From CBDBDZ01 sp965204215 (GTDB lineage Bacteria > Pseudomonadota > Gammaproteobacteria > Pseudomonadales > GM7GCV1), in NCBI GenBank assembly GCA_965204215.1, contig CBDBDZ010000013.1, forward strand, positions 1,116,001 to 1,180,000: DNA of 64,000 nt. The letters run 5' to 3'. Made by a program: the position numbers and the translations under genes. The notes beneath the pieces are model-generated. The model saw only the letters and a program-made list of their open reading frames with translations. It did not search any database and was not told the origin of the DNA. Shown here one piece after another: positions 16,608-25,939 of this stretch (its first letter is position 1; every line of letters starts with the position of its first letter).

Positions 16608-17934
16608 GAGGTTTGAGAGTTGGGTGAAAAAATTTGGGCTGATACAGTATTGTCATGAGAACAACACCTAAGGTCAACACTCGGCTGATGATAAAACAGT
16701 AAAAACTCATCCACAGTGCGGCATTGCCTAAATCCTGAAACAGCCACCAAACAGGAAAATAAAAAATCAACGTCGAACACAGCATGGCATTTTGCATGGA
16801 CGCGGTAAAACCACAACCGATAAAAATACCATCGAGTAGATAGCTCCACACGGCTATGCATGGTAATAAAATTAGCCAAAAGTAGTATTTATTTATTTCT
16901 ACAACAACTGCTGGAATATCGGTAAACATAGCAATAATCCAACTTTGTCCTGACCACCAGGTCATACTAACAGCTACTGCCGTAATAAATGCCAATTGTG
17001 AACTGCGCCAGCAAGCCTGTTTGAAAAGTTTCATATTTTTTGCGCCCCATTGTTCGCCGCAAAGCGTTTCAGCCGCATAGGTAAAACCATCAAGTATATA
17101 GGCAGTTAAGGCAATTAAACTGATTAATACAGCATTTGCCGCCGCAATATCACTACTTAAAAAAGTACCCTGGCTGGTAAAAAACATAAAGACGCTAAGC
17201 AGGCAAAGCGTTCTGACAAATAACTGCCTTGAACTGATTAACATGGGTTTGAGCATATTAAATTGTAGCACTATAAAAAGCTCCTTTGCAGTGGGGCGTA
17301 TTTTGTGGTGGGCCAGGATGATATATACTGCAATCATCAAAGCGCTGTATTCAGCAATGAGTGTTGCTGTGGCTGCTCCACGCACATGCATGTCAAAGAT
17401 TACAATCAATACATAGTCTAAAATGATATTGATGACATTTAAACTGACAAGTACCGTCATAGCTGCTTTGGTATGTTGTTTTCCTATAAGCCAGCCTGTA
17501 ATGCTGTACAAAAGCAGGGCAGGAACAGCACCCCATATACGAATATTGCTGTATTCAAGAGCCAATGTAGCAATAGGGCTATTGTGTGGTGTTAGCCAGC
17601 GTATGGCTAATTCAGAAAATAGAGGGTAGAGCAATAGTAATAATGCAGCGCAAATCATTCCAATGGATAGTGACTGAAGCAAGACATTATTCATACTTTG
17701 GAGGTTGTTTTCACCTTTAGCTCTGGCAGTAAATCCCGTTGTGCCCATGCGCAAAAAACCGAATGACCAAAACAATAAGCTCATAAAGTGTGCGCCAAGT
17801 GCAACGGAACTTAAATATTTGGAATTGTTTAAATGTCCAAGAATTGCAGTGTCGATGATACCTAATAGTGGAATACTGATATTGGCAAGTAGCATTGGGA
17901 AGGCAATGCTGGTGATTTTCCTATAGCTGATCAT
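16600..17934 (-). CDS. MATE family efflux transporter (DinF-like)
   Basis: A 444-residue protein with about 12 hydrophobic segments. The N-terminal SIPLLGIIDTAILGHL and GFLRMGTTGFTARAKGE are MATE/DinF signatures. The family exports drugs or organic cations in exchange for Na+ or H+; the natural substrate is unknown. It sits 14 bp after the DUF2723 gene and overlaps meaB by 8 bp, so it belongs to the same transcription unit although its role seems unrelated to its neighbours. Confidence 0.9.
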   Translation of the reverse strand: MISYRKITSIAFPMLLANISIPLLGIIDTAILGHLNNSKYLSSVALGAHFMSLLFWSFGFLRMGTTGFTARAKGENNLQSMNNVLLQSLSIGMICAALLLLLYPLFSELAIRWLTPHNSPIATLALEYSNIRIWGAVPALLLYSITGWLIGKQHTKAAMTVLVSLNVINIILDYVLIVIFDMHVRGAATATLIAEYSALMIAVYIILAHHKIRPTAKELFIVLQFNMLKPMLISSRQLFVRTLCLLSVFMFFTSQGTFLSSDIAAANAVLISLIALTAYILDGFTYAAETLCGEQWGAKNMKLFKQACWRSSQLAFITAVAVSMTWWSGQSWIIAMFTDIPAVVVEINKYYFWLILLPCIAVWSYLLDGIFIGCGFTASMQNAMLCSTLIFYFPVWWLFQDLGNAALWMSFYCFIISRVLTLGVVLMTILYQPKFFHPTLKPHD

Positions 17935-17948
17935 ATAAGTTTGATTGG

Positions 17949-19931
17949 CTAGCCTTGATTGACAAATTTGCCTGCCCTTGCTTCTTCTATCATGGTTTCA
18001 TTGCGTTTACTTGGCCAGCGTTTGTTGTGATTTATTAAATATTCAATAGCTTCTTCACGCCGGCCTTGATGAATCAGGGTATTAATGAGATTGCTTAAAG
18101 GGTCGATAAGTCGCGGTTGTACTTCAACACTTTTTTTAAGTGGTTCAATAGCATCATTCCAGCGTGATTGAGTGATACGAAGCACTCCGAGTAAGTGATT
18201 GGCGTGGTAACTATCAGGATTATTATTTAAGACCATGGAGATAAAGTTTTGTGCTTGTTGTTGGTTTAGGGTTTGCGTATTGGCTTTATGAAACAAATGT
18301 CCTGAAATGAATGTTTCTATAAACGAATTATTCCAATAATTATTGAAGGGTAAATGTGAGTATTGCTTATAGAGTTTATTAAAAAACTCCCAAAGCTCTG
18401 GCGCATCCACCCATTCGTTAGAATTTTTGGGCAAATCTGTTCTTACTTTGCGAAAAATACCGTTGTCTTCATAACCGAAAGGGGTGTTGAGGGCTTGAAA
18501 ATAATAAGTTGGTCGCCCTGATTGAACAATATGATTGGCAAATATTGCAGGACGATATTGTATTGGTGTATCAATATCAAACAGCCGATTACCCAGAATT
18601 AATGATTGAGTGTTATAGACTCTTACATCGGGTCTGACATTTTCCACATAATGCAAATAAATAATAGGCAAGTGAGTGTCATCAAATACAAACAAATCTG
18701 CATTGGGTTCGAGTTGATTGAGAATATGCAGGGCTGCTTCATGCGCCAGCCTATCCTTAGAACGGTCATTTAATGGATAGTGCTGAAATAACATATAAAC
18801 CACAACACCAGCAGAACCATATTTCACTAATTGATGTAACCATTCGATATTAACAGCTAAATGAATTAAGTAAGATACTCCGAAAGCGAAGAAAATGGCT
18901 GCTATTGACCATGATAATAACGGGTAAACACTAAATACAGCCTGAAAAGTAGGCTCAAAGCTAAAGTTTAGTATAAAGGTTAAAACAACTGTAGTTGACA
19001 GTAATGCCCAGAAAAGTGCAAGTAATATATCAAATGAGCGATTGCGATAACAGGTTACTATTGATCCTGATATACCGATTAGTGCAATGCCAAAACCAAT
19101 AATAGTCAATTGCTGTTTGGCTTGGTCCAAAAGCCACCATAAATAGTAAATTTTATGTTGTGCTCCTCCTGATGAATCAACACCTGCGTAACCGCTGCGA
19201 CTAATATATATTAAAAAGCGTTTCCAATTATCGAGTGCGCCGTAAAAATTGATGTTTTCAAACTGTAAAGAGCGCAGCCACAAATACAAATATGGTAACA
19301 AAGATAACAGCATGACGGCTATACTTAAAAATACAATTTTATAACTTAACCAGTTTTTAAAAGCTTCCCATTTAGCCACCATTGTACCAATAAATACTAT
19401 AGCTAATGTTGGTGCAAAAAGCATAGTGAGTGGCCAGTGAGTACAGACACCAAGAGTAAATAGAACAATGGTTAATAGCCAGTCTTTTAATTGTAGTGTT
19501 TGCCGAAAACGAAGCATGAATAAGAAACTGCTCAAACTCAGCAATAAATTGAGAGTGTAGACCTCCTGGATAATCGACTGCGACCAAAAGGCTTTTGAAA
19601 AAGCCAGGGCGAATCCGCCAAGTAAAGCGCTTGTTTTATCAAGCGACAATTGTATCAATATAAGGTACAACACAGCACAACAACCTGCGCCGGTTAATGC
19701 GCTGAAAATATTTAAACCCAGGGGCGTAGAAATAAAAGGCAGGTGAGCAAATGGCACACATAAAAGGCTGTACAAAGGATAGCCTGGCGGGTGGCCAATG
19801 CCTGCACTGGCACAAACCAGATTAAATAGTCCTGAATCTTCAAGAGTTACAACACTGGGCAGACATAAATAATAAATGATAAAACACAACAAAAAGCATA
19901 ATAAGCTCAGGTGCTTATCTTTAATTGTCAT
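17949..19931 (-). CDS. DUF2723 membrane glycosyltransferase-like protein with C-terminal TPR
   Basis: A 660-residue protein starting at ATG 19931, whose ATGA overlaps the pdxH stop. The N-terminal ~400 residues hold ten or so hydrophobic segments with LPSVVTLEDSGLFNLVCASAGIGHPPGYPLYSL, the DUF2723 core resembling GT-C glycosyltransferases such as protein O-mannosyltransferases. The soluble C-terminal part contains tetratricopeptide-like helices near residues 565-640 (YHANHLLGVLRITQSRWNDA). It probably transfers a sugar from a lipid carrier in the periplasm; acceptor unknown. The longer frame to 19955 was rejected because of the coupling overlap. Confidence 0.85.
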   Translation of the reverse strand: MTIKDKHLSLLCFLLCFIIYYLCLPSVVTLEDSGLFNLVCASAGIGHPPGYPLYSLLCVPFAHLPFISTPLGLNIFSALTGAGCCAVLYLILIQLSLDKTSALLGGFALAFSKAFWSQSIIQEVYTLNLLLSLSSFLFMLRFRQTLQLKDWLLTIVLFTLGVCTHWPLTMLFAPTLAIVFIGTMVAKWEAFKNWLSYKIVFLSIAVMLLSLLPYLYLWLRSLQFENINFYGALDNWKRFLIYISRSGYAGVDSSGGAQHKIYYLWWLLDQAKQQLTIIGFGIALIGISGSIVTCYRNRSFDILLALFWALLSTTVVLTFILNFSFEPTFQAVFSVYPLLSWSIAAIFFAFGVSYLIHLAVNIEWLHQLVKYGSAGVVVYMLFQHYPLNDRSKDRLAHEAALHILNQLEPNADLFVFDDTHLPIIYLHYVENVRPDVRVYNTQSLILGNRLFDIDTPIQYRPAIFANHIVQSGRPTYYFQALNTPFGYEDNGIFRKVRTDLPKNSNEWVDAPELWEFFNKLYKQYSHLPFNNYWNNSFIETFISGHLFHKANTQTLNQQQAQNFISMVLNNNPDSYHANHLLGVLRITQSRWNDAIEPLKKSVEVQPRLIDPLSNLINTLIHQGRREEAIEYLINHNKRWPSKRNETMIEEARAGKFVNQG

Positions 19932-20563
19932 GGAGCTAAACGCTGAATCTCCCACTGACCATTATCGAGTTTATATTGAAAGCGATCGTGTAGTCTATCG
20001 GCTTGCCCCTGCCAAAATTCAAAACTGGTGGGTTTTACTAAATAACCACCCCAATCTTCGGGTAACTCAATATTTGTGCCCTGATATAAATTTTGATAAT
20101 AGTCTATTTTCTGCTCTAAATACAGGCGGCTATCAACTGTCTGGCTTTGTCTTGAAGCACAGGCGGTGATTTGACTGCCTCGAGGCCGTGATTGAAAATA
20201 ATTTTCTACAGCGTTTTTGGGTAGCGCTTGTGCAATGCCTTTGACTCTTACTTGACGTTCCTGAATTAACCAATGAAATAATAAACTGGTTTTTGGGTTT
20301 TGTGATAGCTCTCTGCCTTTTTGACTACAGGTATTAGTAAAGAACCGAAAACCATCATTATCCGCACCTTTTAACAACACGGTGCGTATATTTGGCGCAC
20401 CAGTACTGTCAACAGTAGCGATGCTCATAGCATTGGCATACAATGGGTCTTGTTCAAGCGCTTCTACAAGCCATTTTTCAAATTGATTAAAAGGGCAACT
20501 GTCAAGGTCGCGGCGATGTAGTGCATACTTGCCATAGTTTTGCCTGATATGATCAATTTTCAT
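19928..20563 (-). CDS. pdxH: pyridoxamine 5'-phosphate oxidase
   Basis: A 211-residue FMN-dependent oxidase that makes pyridoxal 5'-phosphate, the last step of vitamin B6 synthesis and salvage. Recognisable blocks are MSIATVDSTGAPNIRTVLLKGADNDGFRFFTN, LLFHWLIQERQVRVKG, SRPRGSQITACASRQSQ and the C-terminal FWQGQADRLHDRFQY followed by WEIQRLAP, which is the conserved PdxH ending. Length matches the family (about 210-218). It overlaps rsxE upstream and the DUF2723 gene downstream by 4 bp each. Confidence 0.97.
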   Translation of the reverse strand: MKIDHIRQNYGKYALHRRDLDSCPFNQFEKWLVEALEQDPLYANAMSIATVDSTGAPNIRTVLLKGADNDGFRFFTNTCSQKGRELSQNPKTSLLFHWLIQERQVRVKGIAQALPKNAVENYFQSRPRGSQITACASRQSQTVDSRLYLEQKIDYYQNLYQGTNIELPEDWGGYLVKPTSFEFWQGQADRLHDRFQYKLDNGQWEIQRLAP

Positions 20564-21315
20564 GTGATTTTACCTGTGGTACGAACTCGTTTACTGCCAG
20601 CGATAACAGGTTTTTTAACAGAACGTTGTTTAACGTCATTATCAATGCTGTTTTTTAGTGCGATTAATAAACCGGTAATAATAAAAGCTCCAGGAGGAAG
20701 AATTGCCAGTAAAAAGGTTTGATCGGCATTAAATAACTCAATGCGCAGCGACCTTCCCCATGTACCTAATAATAATTCCATTTCATTAAATAAGGTACCA
20801 TTGCCCAGAGCTTCTCGAATTGCGCCTAACAATATCAGTACCAGCATAAAACCCAGCCCCATCATCAAGCCATCAAATGCTGAGGCTAGCACATTGTTTT
20901 TGCTGGCAAAAGCTTCAGCTCTTCCTAAAATAGCACAGTTGGTGACAATGAGAGGTATAAAAATGCCGAGAATTTGATATAGCTCGTAAGTGTAGGCATT
21001 CATCAGCAATTCCGCGCAAGTGGTGAATGTTGCAATAATCATAACAAATACAGGCAGTCGAATCGCATTACTGACATGATGGCGAATCAGAGACACGCTG
21101 ACGTTAGAGCCAATCAATACGCATAGCGTGGCAATCCCCAGTCCCAAAGCATTAACAACAGAACCACTGACAGCCAAAAGAGGACATAATCCAAGCAACT
21201 GGACCAGAGCAGGGTTTTTAACCCATAGACCTTCATTGACAATGGTTTTGTAAGCATTGTTAACAGCTATAGCTTCATCTTTAATAGTTGTTTCATTGGT
21301 GGCAGATATATTCAT
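20560..21315 (-). CDS. rsxE: electron transport complex subunit RsxE
   Basis: A 251-residue membrane subunit of the Rnf/Rsx complex, homologous to RsxA. It shows LWVKNPALVQLLGLCPLLAVSGS near residues 31-53 and the paired FIPLIVTNCAILGRAEAFASK motif near 120, which carries a conserved cysteine, as well as six hydrophobic segments. The complex couples electron flow between ferredoxin-like donors and NAD(H) to ion transport, or in E. coli keeps SoxR reduced. It overlaps rsxG and pdxH by 4 bp, so the operon order is A-B-C-D-G-E followed by pdxH rather than nth. Confidence 0.96.
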   Translation of the reverse strand: MNISATNETTIKDEAIAVNNAYKTIVNEGLWVKNPALVQLLGLCPLLAVSGSVVNALGLGIATLCVLIGSNVSVSLIRHHVSNAIRLPVFVMIIATFTTCAELLMNAYTYELYQILGIFIPLIVTNCAILGRAEAFASKNNVLASAFDGLMMGLGFMLVLILLGAIREALGNGTLFNEMELLLGTWGRSLRIELFNADQTFLLAILPPGAFIITGLLIALKNSIDNDVKQRSVKKPVIAGSKRVRTTGKIT

Positions 21316-21959
21316 TGGTTTGTCGAGGTGTTTTGTTCAATTTGATGAATCCATTGCAGCTTTTTTGTATGGAATAATTCCAGGGTTTGTTTGGTACGCT
21401 TAACCACTGCACGTGGTGTAATAGTAGCACCTGTAAAGGCGTCAAATACGCCGCCATCTTTTTTAACTGCCCACATTTCTGCAGGCAAATTATTAAAGCC
21501 TTTGTTATTAAAACCAAGTACCCATGGGCTTTTTTTAAGGCTGACTTTATCGCCAAGTCCAGGTGTTTCTTTATGTGCGGTAATTCTCAATCCCGTTATA
21601 TTACCTTGTGTGTCAATGCCTATTAACATATTGATATTGCCGTTGTAGCCATCGGGGGCAGTAGTCGATAGTACAATGGCTTGAAACTTATTGCCTAAGG
21701 TTGCGTAATAGGCACTGCCAGACTGGGTGTTTAAAAGGTTTTGCGTCTCCACGCTTAACGTTAAAGTAGATGCCAGTAAATCATTATCATAATGAACTGA
21801 ACTCATTAATTCAGCTAAGGTTTTGATTTCCACTTCGCGTTGAACCTTTTGAATTTGCTCACGAGTTAAATTGTAAGTTGTGGCTAAAACAAAGGCAGTA
21901 ACTACAGAAAAAATGCTAAGTAATAACATATTGTTGTATATGGAGCGATATATTGACAT
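21312..21959 (-). CDS. rsxG: electron transport complex subunit RsxG
   Basis: A 215-residue periplasm-facing flavoprotein subunit anchored by one N-terminal membrane helix near residues 9-27. The FMN-binding domain has GLRITAHKETPGLGDKV and the flavinylation motif FTGATITPRAVV, in which a threonine near residue 176 should carry FMN through a phosphoester bond. It lies 3 bp after rsxD and overlaps rsxE by 4 bp. Confidence 0.96.
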   Translation of the reverse strand: MSIYRSIYNNMLLLSIFSVVTAFVLATTYNLTREQIQKVQREVEIKTLAELMSSVHYDNDLLASTLTLSVETQNLLNTQSGSAYYATLGNKFQAIVLSTTAPDGYNGNINMLIGIDTQGNITGLRITAHKETPGLGDKVSLKKSPWVLGFNNKGFNNLPAEMWAVKKDGGVFDAFTGATITPRAVVKRTKQTLELFHTKKLQWIHQIEQNTSTNQ

Positions 21960-21962
21960 GGC

Positions 21963-23030
21963 CTATTGAACATTCATAATATTGCGTGTTTTTTTCGTAT
22001 TGTGACCATAACTTCGCGGTTGAGTGTAATAATCAATAAAGGGTGCAGAAAAATTCATCAATAAAACAGCAAAAGCCAGTCCATCAGGGTATTGCCCCCA
22101 AATTCTAATAATATAGGTAATTAGTCCAACACCAACACCAAAAACGAATCTGCCACTATTACTGGTAGCACCAGATACTGGATCGGTTATAATGAAAAAA
22201 GCTCCGAGCATGGTAGCCCCATTTAGCAAGTGAAAGGTAATGGAACCATGACTGTCAGAACCCCCATCGTTATAACCAAACATGGCGCAAATGGACAGGG
22301 CCAGCAACATACCTACTGGAGCATGCCATGTAAGAATGCGCTTGTATAAAAGTACAATACCACCTGATAGAAAAGCGATGTTAACCCACTCACTTCCTAC
22401 AGTAGCAAATTTGGCGTTAGCAAATAACGGCTGTTGATAAATTTGTTCCAGGGTTAAAGTATTATTGTGTTTAATAATATCCAGCGCGGTTGCTCCGCTG
22501 TAGCCATCGGGTAAATAAAGACTGTACTCTTTAAGGTTTAATACAATAGCGATGGAATCCATAATGGAAAGCTGTGGTAATTGTTGTAATGATAGTGCTT
22601 GAGGCCAAATTGTTAATTGAGCAGGAAAGGATATTAATAAAACAACGTAGCCCACCATAGCAGGATTGAAAGGGTTATTGCCAAGCCCACCAAATAATTG
22701 TTTGCCAATAACAATGGCAAAAAACATTCCAATGAGTAAAATCCACCAAGGGCTATAGGGTGGTACAGTAAGTGCTAACAATAATGCGCTAAGAATAGCA
22801 CTGTAATCATTTAAATAGTATGCAATAGTCCTGCCACGCAATTTGGCGATAGAACCTTCTAATAGCAAACCAAAGCTAATGGCTAAAGTACAATTGAGAA
22901 GCGTTCCCCAACCATAAAATAGCGTTAACAATAAAATAGCAGGAATTAAAGCGAAACAAACCCAGCGCATAACCGCTTGAGTACTATTACCAGAAATGCT
23001 GTGAGGAGAAGAAAGCCTTAATAATTTCAT
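21963..23030 (-). CDS. rsxD: electron transport complex subunit RsxD
   Basis: A 355-residue polytopic subunit related to NqrB. About nine hydrophobic segments are visible, with FGGLGNNPFNPAMVGYVVLL near residue 115. The covalent FMN site is DGYSGATALD near residue 180, and a second SGAT occurs later in ITDPVSGATSNSGR. It sits 4 bp after rsxC and 3 bp before rsxG. The C-terminal tail after residue 335 is basic and soluble. Confidence 0.96.
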   Translation of the reverse strand: MKLLRLSSPHSISGNSTQAVMRWVCFALIPAILLLTLFYGWGTLLNCTLAISFGLLLEGSIAKLRGRTIAYYLNDYSAILSALLLALTVPPYSPWWILLIGMFFAIVIGKQLFGGLGNNPFNPAMVGYVVLLISFPAQLTIWPQALSLQQLPQLSIMDSIAIVLNLKEYSLYLPDGYSGATALDIIKHNNTLTLEQIYQQPLFANAKFATVGSEWVNIAFLSGGIVLLYKRILTWHAPVGMLLALSICAMFGYNDGGSDSHGSITFHLLNGATMLGAFFIITDPVSGATSNSGRFVFGVGVGLITYIIRIWGQYPDGLAFAVLLMNFSAPFIDYYTQPRSYGHNTKKTRNIMNVQ

Positions 23031-23034
23031 CTTG

Positions 23035-24753
23035 CTAGTTTGCGGTCAAGGCGGTTCTGCGCTCAAGTAGTTTATTTAAACGTGCTTGAGTATTGTTTAA
23101 TTTTGCTTGAAGCGCAGCAATTTTTTCAGGTGGTGTTTCACTGCTTTCAATAACAGTGCGGTAAGATGCAATTCGCTCTTCCAGTGTGATCTGTTGTCTG
23201 TCTAATTTAGCAGCTTCTTCGGCAGGATTGCTCTTACTGGTTTTAATTTTATTAATGGTCTGTTGTAGTGCATCGCTATTTTGTTTTTTAAGTTTGGCTT
23301 CTTGTTGGCGTTTTTGACGGCGTTGCTCTTTTTCTAATTGCTGCTGTTCAAGACGTAATTTTCGAGCCTCAAAGCGTTGACGAGCCTTGTCCGATTCAAT
23401 TTTTTCTGCAGCATTGGCGCGAATGTTCGCTTTGGAGGCGCGATAGTATTGCACAAGAGGAATATGGCTGGGGCAAACATAAGAGCATGCGCCGCATTCT
23501 ATGCAGTCAAACAAATTGTGTTGTTGTAACTGAGTTTCATTTTGATGTTGGGCATGCCAAAGTAATTGTTGAGGTAATAGCGATGCAGGGCAAACTTCAG
23601 CGCAGTGACCGCAGCGAATGCAGGGTAATGCTGGCTTGGGTAGGGCTAATTCTTGCTCGCTGGGTACCAATAAGCAGTTGGTGGTTTTGACGACGGGAGC
23701 CTCAAGTGCTTCAATTGTAAAACCCATCATTGGCCCGCCAATAATGATTCTTGTCAGTGGATTATTTGCATATTCAAATCCACAATACTCAAGTATGGAC
23801 TGAATTGGCGTTCCCAAAGCAACTTCAAAATTAGCATTGACATGTAATTTTTTGCCAACGGCTGTAGTAATGCGACTGATTAGCGGTATACCTTCAATAA
23901 TGGCATCGTAAACTGCCTTGGTAGTACCAACATTTTGCATAACAATTCCATGGTCAACAGGTAATTTCCCGGAAGCTATTTCGGTACCCGTGAGTATCTG
24001 AATTAATTGTTTTTCCCCACCAGAAGGATAGAGGGTAGGAAAGCTGATAACCTCAATATGACATTCATCTTTAATTAATTGTTGCAGTTTTTTTATAGCA
24101 TCGGCTTTGTTGTCTTCAACACCAATAGTTATTTTAGGTGTTGTCGCGTCAGTCGATAGGCAATAAGCCAATATTTTAGCACCTTCAATAATCTTTTCAG
24201 GATAGTTGAGCATTAAACAATGATCGGCTGTGATATAAGGTTCACATTCTGCTGCGTTGATAATTAAACGGTTTATAGGTTTGTTACTGGTAAGTTTTGA
24301 ATGAGTGGGAAAGCCAGCGCCACCCATACCGGCAATGCCTGAGTTAATTAGTCGCTCAATAATGTTCTGTTTGTCTCGCTTCTGGTATTGAGTTAAAGGT
24401 TGGCAGTTTTCATGCCAGACATCCAGGCCATCGTTCTCAATTTGAATGCAAGGCGCTTTGGCAATATTTTTGCTCGCAGGATGGGCTATAGCAAAATTAT
24501 CAATGGCTTTGATTGTACCCGATACAGGCGAATTGACACTAGCGCTGATTACGCCATCCGCAGTGGCGATCAGTTGACCTTTTTTAATATTATCGCCCAC
24601 ATTAATTACAGGTACTGCGGGTTTACCAATATGCATAGACAGCGGCAAGGTGAGTATCTTTTGGGTGGGGAACAGAATTAACCCTCCCTGAAGCGATTGT
24701 TGTTTGTTCTCTGGAGGATGAATGCCGCCAGTTAATGGATAGATATTACTCAT
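23035..24753 (-). CDS. rsxC: electron transport complex subunit RsxC
   Basis: A 572-residue peripheral subunit. It has an N-terminal barrel (GGIHPPENKQQSL), then a NADH/FMN-binding domain resembling NuoF with GMGGAGFPTHSKL near residue 146, and two 4Fe-4S clusters, CIRCGHCAEVCPASL and CIECGACSYVCPSHI. A charged, coiled-coil C-terminal extension of about 110 residues follows; length of this tail varies widely among gammaproteobacteria. It is shorter than E. coli RsxC (740). It overlaps rsxB by 4 bp. Confidence 0.96.
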   Translation of the reverse strand: MSNIYPLTGGIHPPENKQQSLQGGLILFPTQKILTLPLSMHIGKPAVPVINVGDNIKKGQLIATADGVISASVNSPVSGTIKAIDNFAIAHPASKNIAKAPCIQIENDGLDVWHENCQPLTQYQKRDKQNIIERLINSGIAGMGGAGFPTHSKLTSNKPINRLIINAAECEPYITADHCLMLNYPEKIIEGAKILAYCLSTDATTPKITIGVEDNKADAIKKLQQLIKDECHIEVISFPTLYPSGGEKQLIQILTGTEIASGKLPVDHGIVMQNVGTTKAVYDAIIEGIPLISRITTAVGKKLHVNANFEVALGTPIQSILEYCGFEYANNPLTRIIIGGPMMGFTIEALEAPVVKTTNCLLVPSEQELALPKPALPCIRCGHCAEVCPASLLPQQLLWHAQHQNETQLQQHNLFDCIECGACSYVCPSHIPLVQYYRASKANIRANAAEKIESDKARQRFEARKLRLEQQQLEKEQRRQKRQQEAKLKKQNSDALQQTINKIKTSKSNPAEEAAKLDRQQITLEERIASYRTVIESSETPPEKIAALQAKLNNTQARLNKLLERRTALTAN

Positions 24754-25358
24754 AATATTGCTGCCTTATCTGACGCAATAATACTATCATCAGGCTTATT
24801 TGTGGGCATTGTCCACTGCCAATCATTTAGCGTTTGAGCAACTGGAATCATGTCTATGCAATCAACGGGGCAGGGCTCAACACACAAATCACAACCTGTA
24901 CATTCCGATGCTATTACTGTATGCATTAATTTTGCGGCACCTAAGATAGCATCGACAGGACAAGCCTGAATACATTTAGTACAGCCAATACAAACTTCTT
25001 CATGTATGTAGGCTACGGTCTTGACTTCTGACTCAACGCCGTGTTCTGAATCTAAAGGAATGGCATCAACCCCCAACAATTCAGCGAGTTGGTCGATAGT
25101 AGCTTGTCCTCCTGGCGGACAACGGTTAATGGAGACCTCGTCGCTGACTATCGCATTGGCGTAAGGTCGACATCCCGGGTAACCGCATTGACCGCACTGA
25201 GTTTGCGGTAGTATTGCATCAATCTGGTCAATGAGTGGGTCGCCTTCGACTTTAAATTTAACTGAGGCAAAGCCCAGCAATGCACCGAAAATAATCGCAA
25301 TTAGTAGTAGCGTTACAATGGAGGCTATTGCAGGGTTGTTGATGATGAATGCAAACAT
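24750..25358 (-). CDS. rsxB: electron transport complex subunit RsxB
   Basis: A 202-residue iron-sulfur subunit with an N-terminal membrane helix near residues 10-28. The first cluster motif is CGQCGYPGCRPYA near residue 53, and two ferredoxin-type motifs follow, CIGCTKCIQACPVDAI and CTGCDLCVEPCPVDCI. The size and order match RsxB/RnfB. It starts 5 bp after rsxA and overlaps rsxC by 4 bp. Confidence 0.97.
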   Translation of the reverse strand: MFAFIINNPAIASIVTLLLIAIIFGALLGFASVKFKVEGDPLIDQIDAILPQTQCGQCGYPGCRPYANAIVSDEVSINRCPPGGQATIDQLAELLGVDAIPLDSEHGVESEVKTVAYIHEEVCIGCTKCIQACPVDAILGAAKLMHTVIASECTGCDLCVEPCPVDCIDMIPVAQTLNDWQWTMPTNKPDDSIIASDKAAIL

Positions 25359-25363
25359 TATGG

Positions 25364-25939
25364 CTAGATTAAGCCTCCAAAACCCATAAAACCCAATGCC
25401 ATAATGCCAGCGGTAATCATGGCAATGGATGCGCCCTGAAACGGCTGGGGTACATCTGCAACGCTAATGCGCTCACGCATGGCAGCAAATAAGACAAGTA
25501 CCAGAGAAAAGCCCAGAGCTGCGCCAAAGCCATAGAGCGCTGATTGATAGAGGGATTTGATTTGGGCTGAATTTTGTAATGCAACGCCTAACACGGCACA
25601 ATTGGTAGTAATTAACGGAATGAAAATACCCAATACACGATAGAGTAGTGGGCTGGTTTTTTCAATAAACATTTTTGAAAAAGATACCACCGAGGCAATA
25701 ACGACAATAAAAGCAATGGTTTTTAAAAAAGAGATATTTAATGGAATTAATATATAGGTATTAACCAAATGACTGCATATGGTGGCTAGAGTGAGTACAA
25801 AAGTGGTAGCTGCGGACATGCCAATGGCACTTTCCACTTTATTGGAAACCCCCATAAAAGGACATAGCCCCAAAAATTGCACCAACACAAAATTGTTAAC
25901 CAAAACTGTACTGACGATGATTAGGAAAAATTCACTCAC
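25364..25939 (-). CDS. rsxA: electron transport complex subunit RsxA
   Basis: A 191-residue membrane protein with six hydrophobic segments. It has VNNFVLVQFLGLCPFMGVSNKVESA near residue 14 and FIPLITTNCAVLGVALQN near 103, the paired half-motifs with conserved cysteines that in Rnf/Nqr complexes hold a 2Fe-2S centre within the membrane. It is the first subunit of the rsx set, but its ATG overlaps the stop codon of dnaX by 4 bp, so translation is coupled to dnaX. Confidence 0.97.
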   Translation of the reverse strand: MSEFFLIIVSTVLVNNFVLVQFLGLCPFMGVSNKVESAIGMSAATTFVLTLATICSHLVNTYILIPLNISFLKTIAFIVVIASVVSFSKMFIEKTSPLLYRVLGIFIPLITTNCAVLGVALQNSAQIKSLYQSALYGFGAALGFSLVLVLFAAMRERISVADVPQPFQGASIAMITAGIMALGFMGFGGLI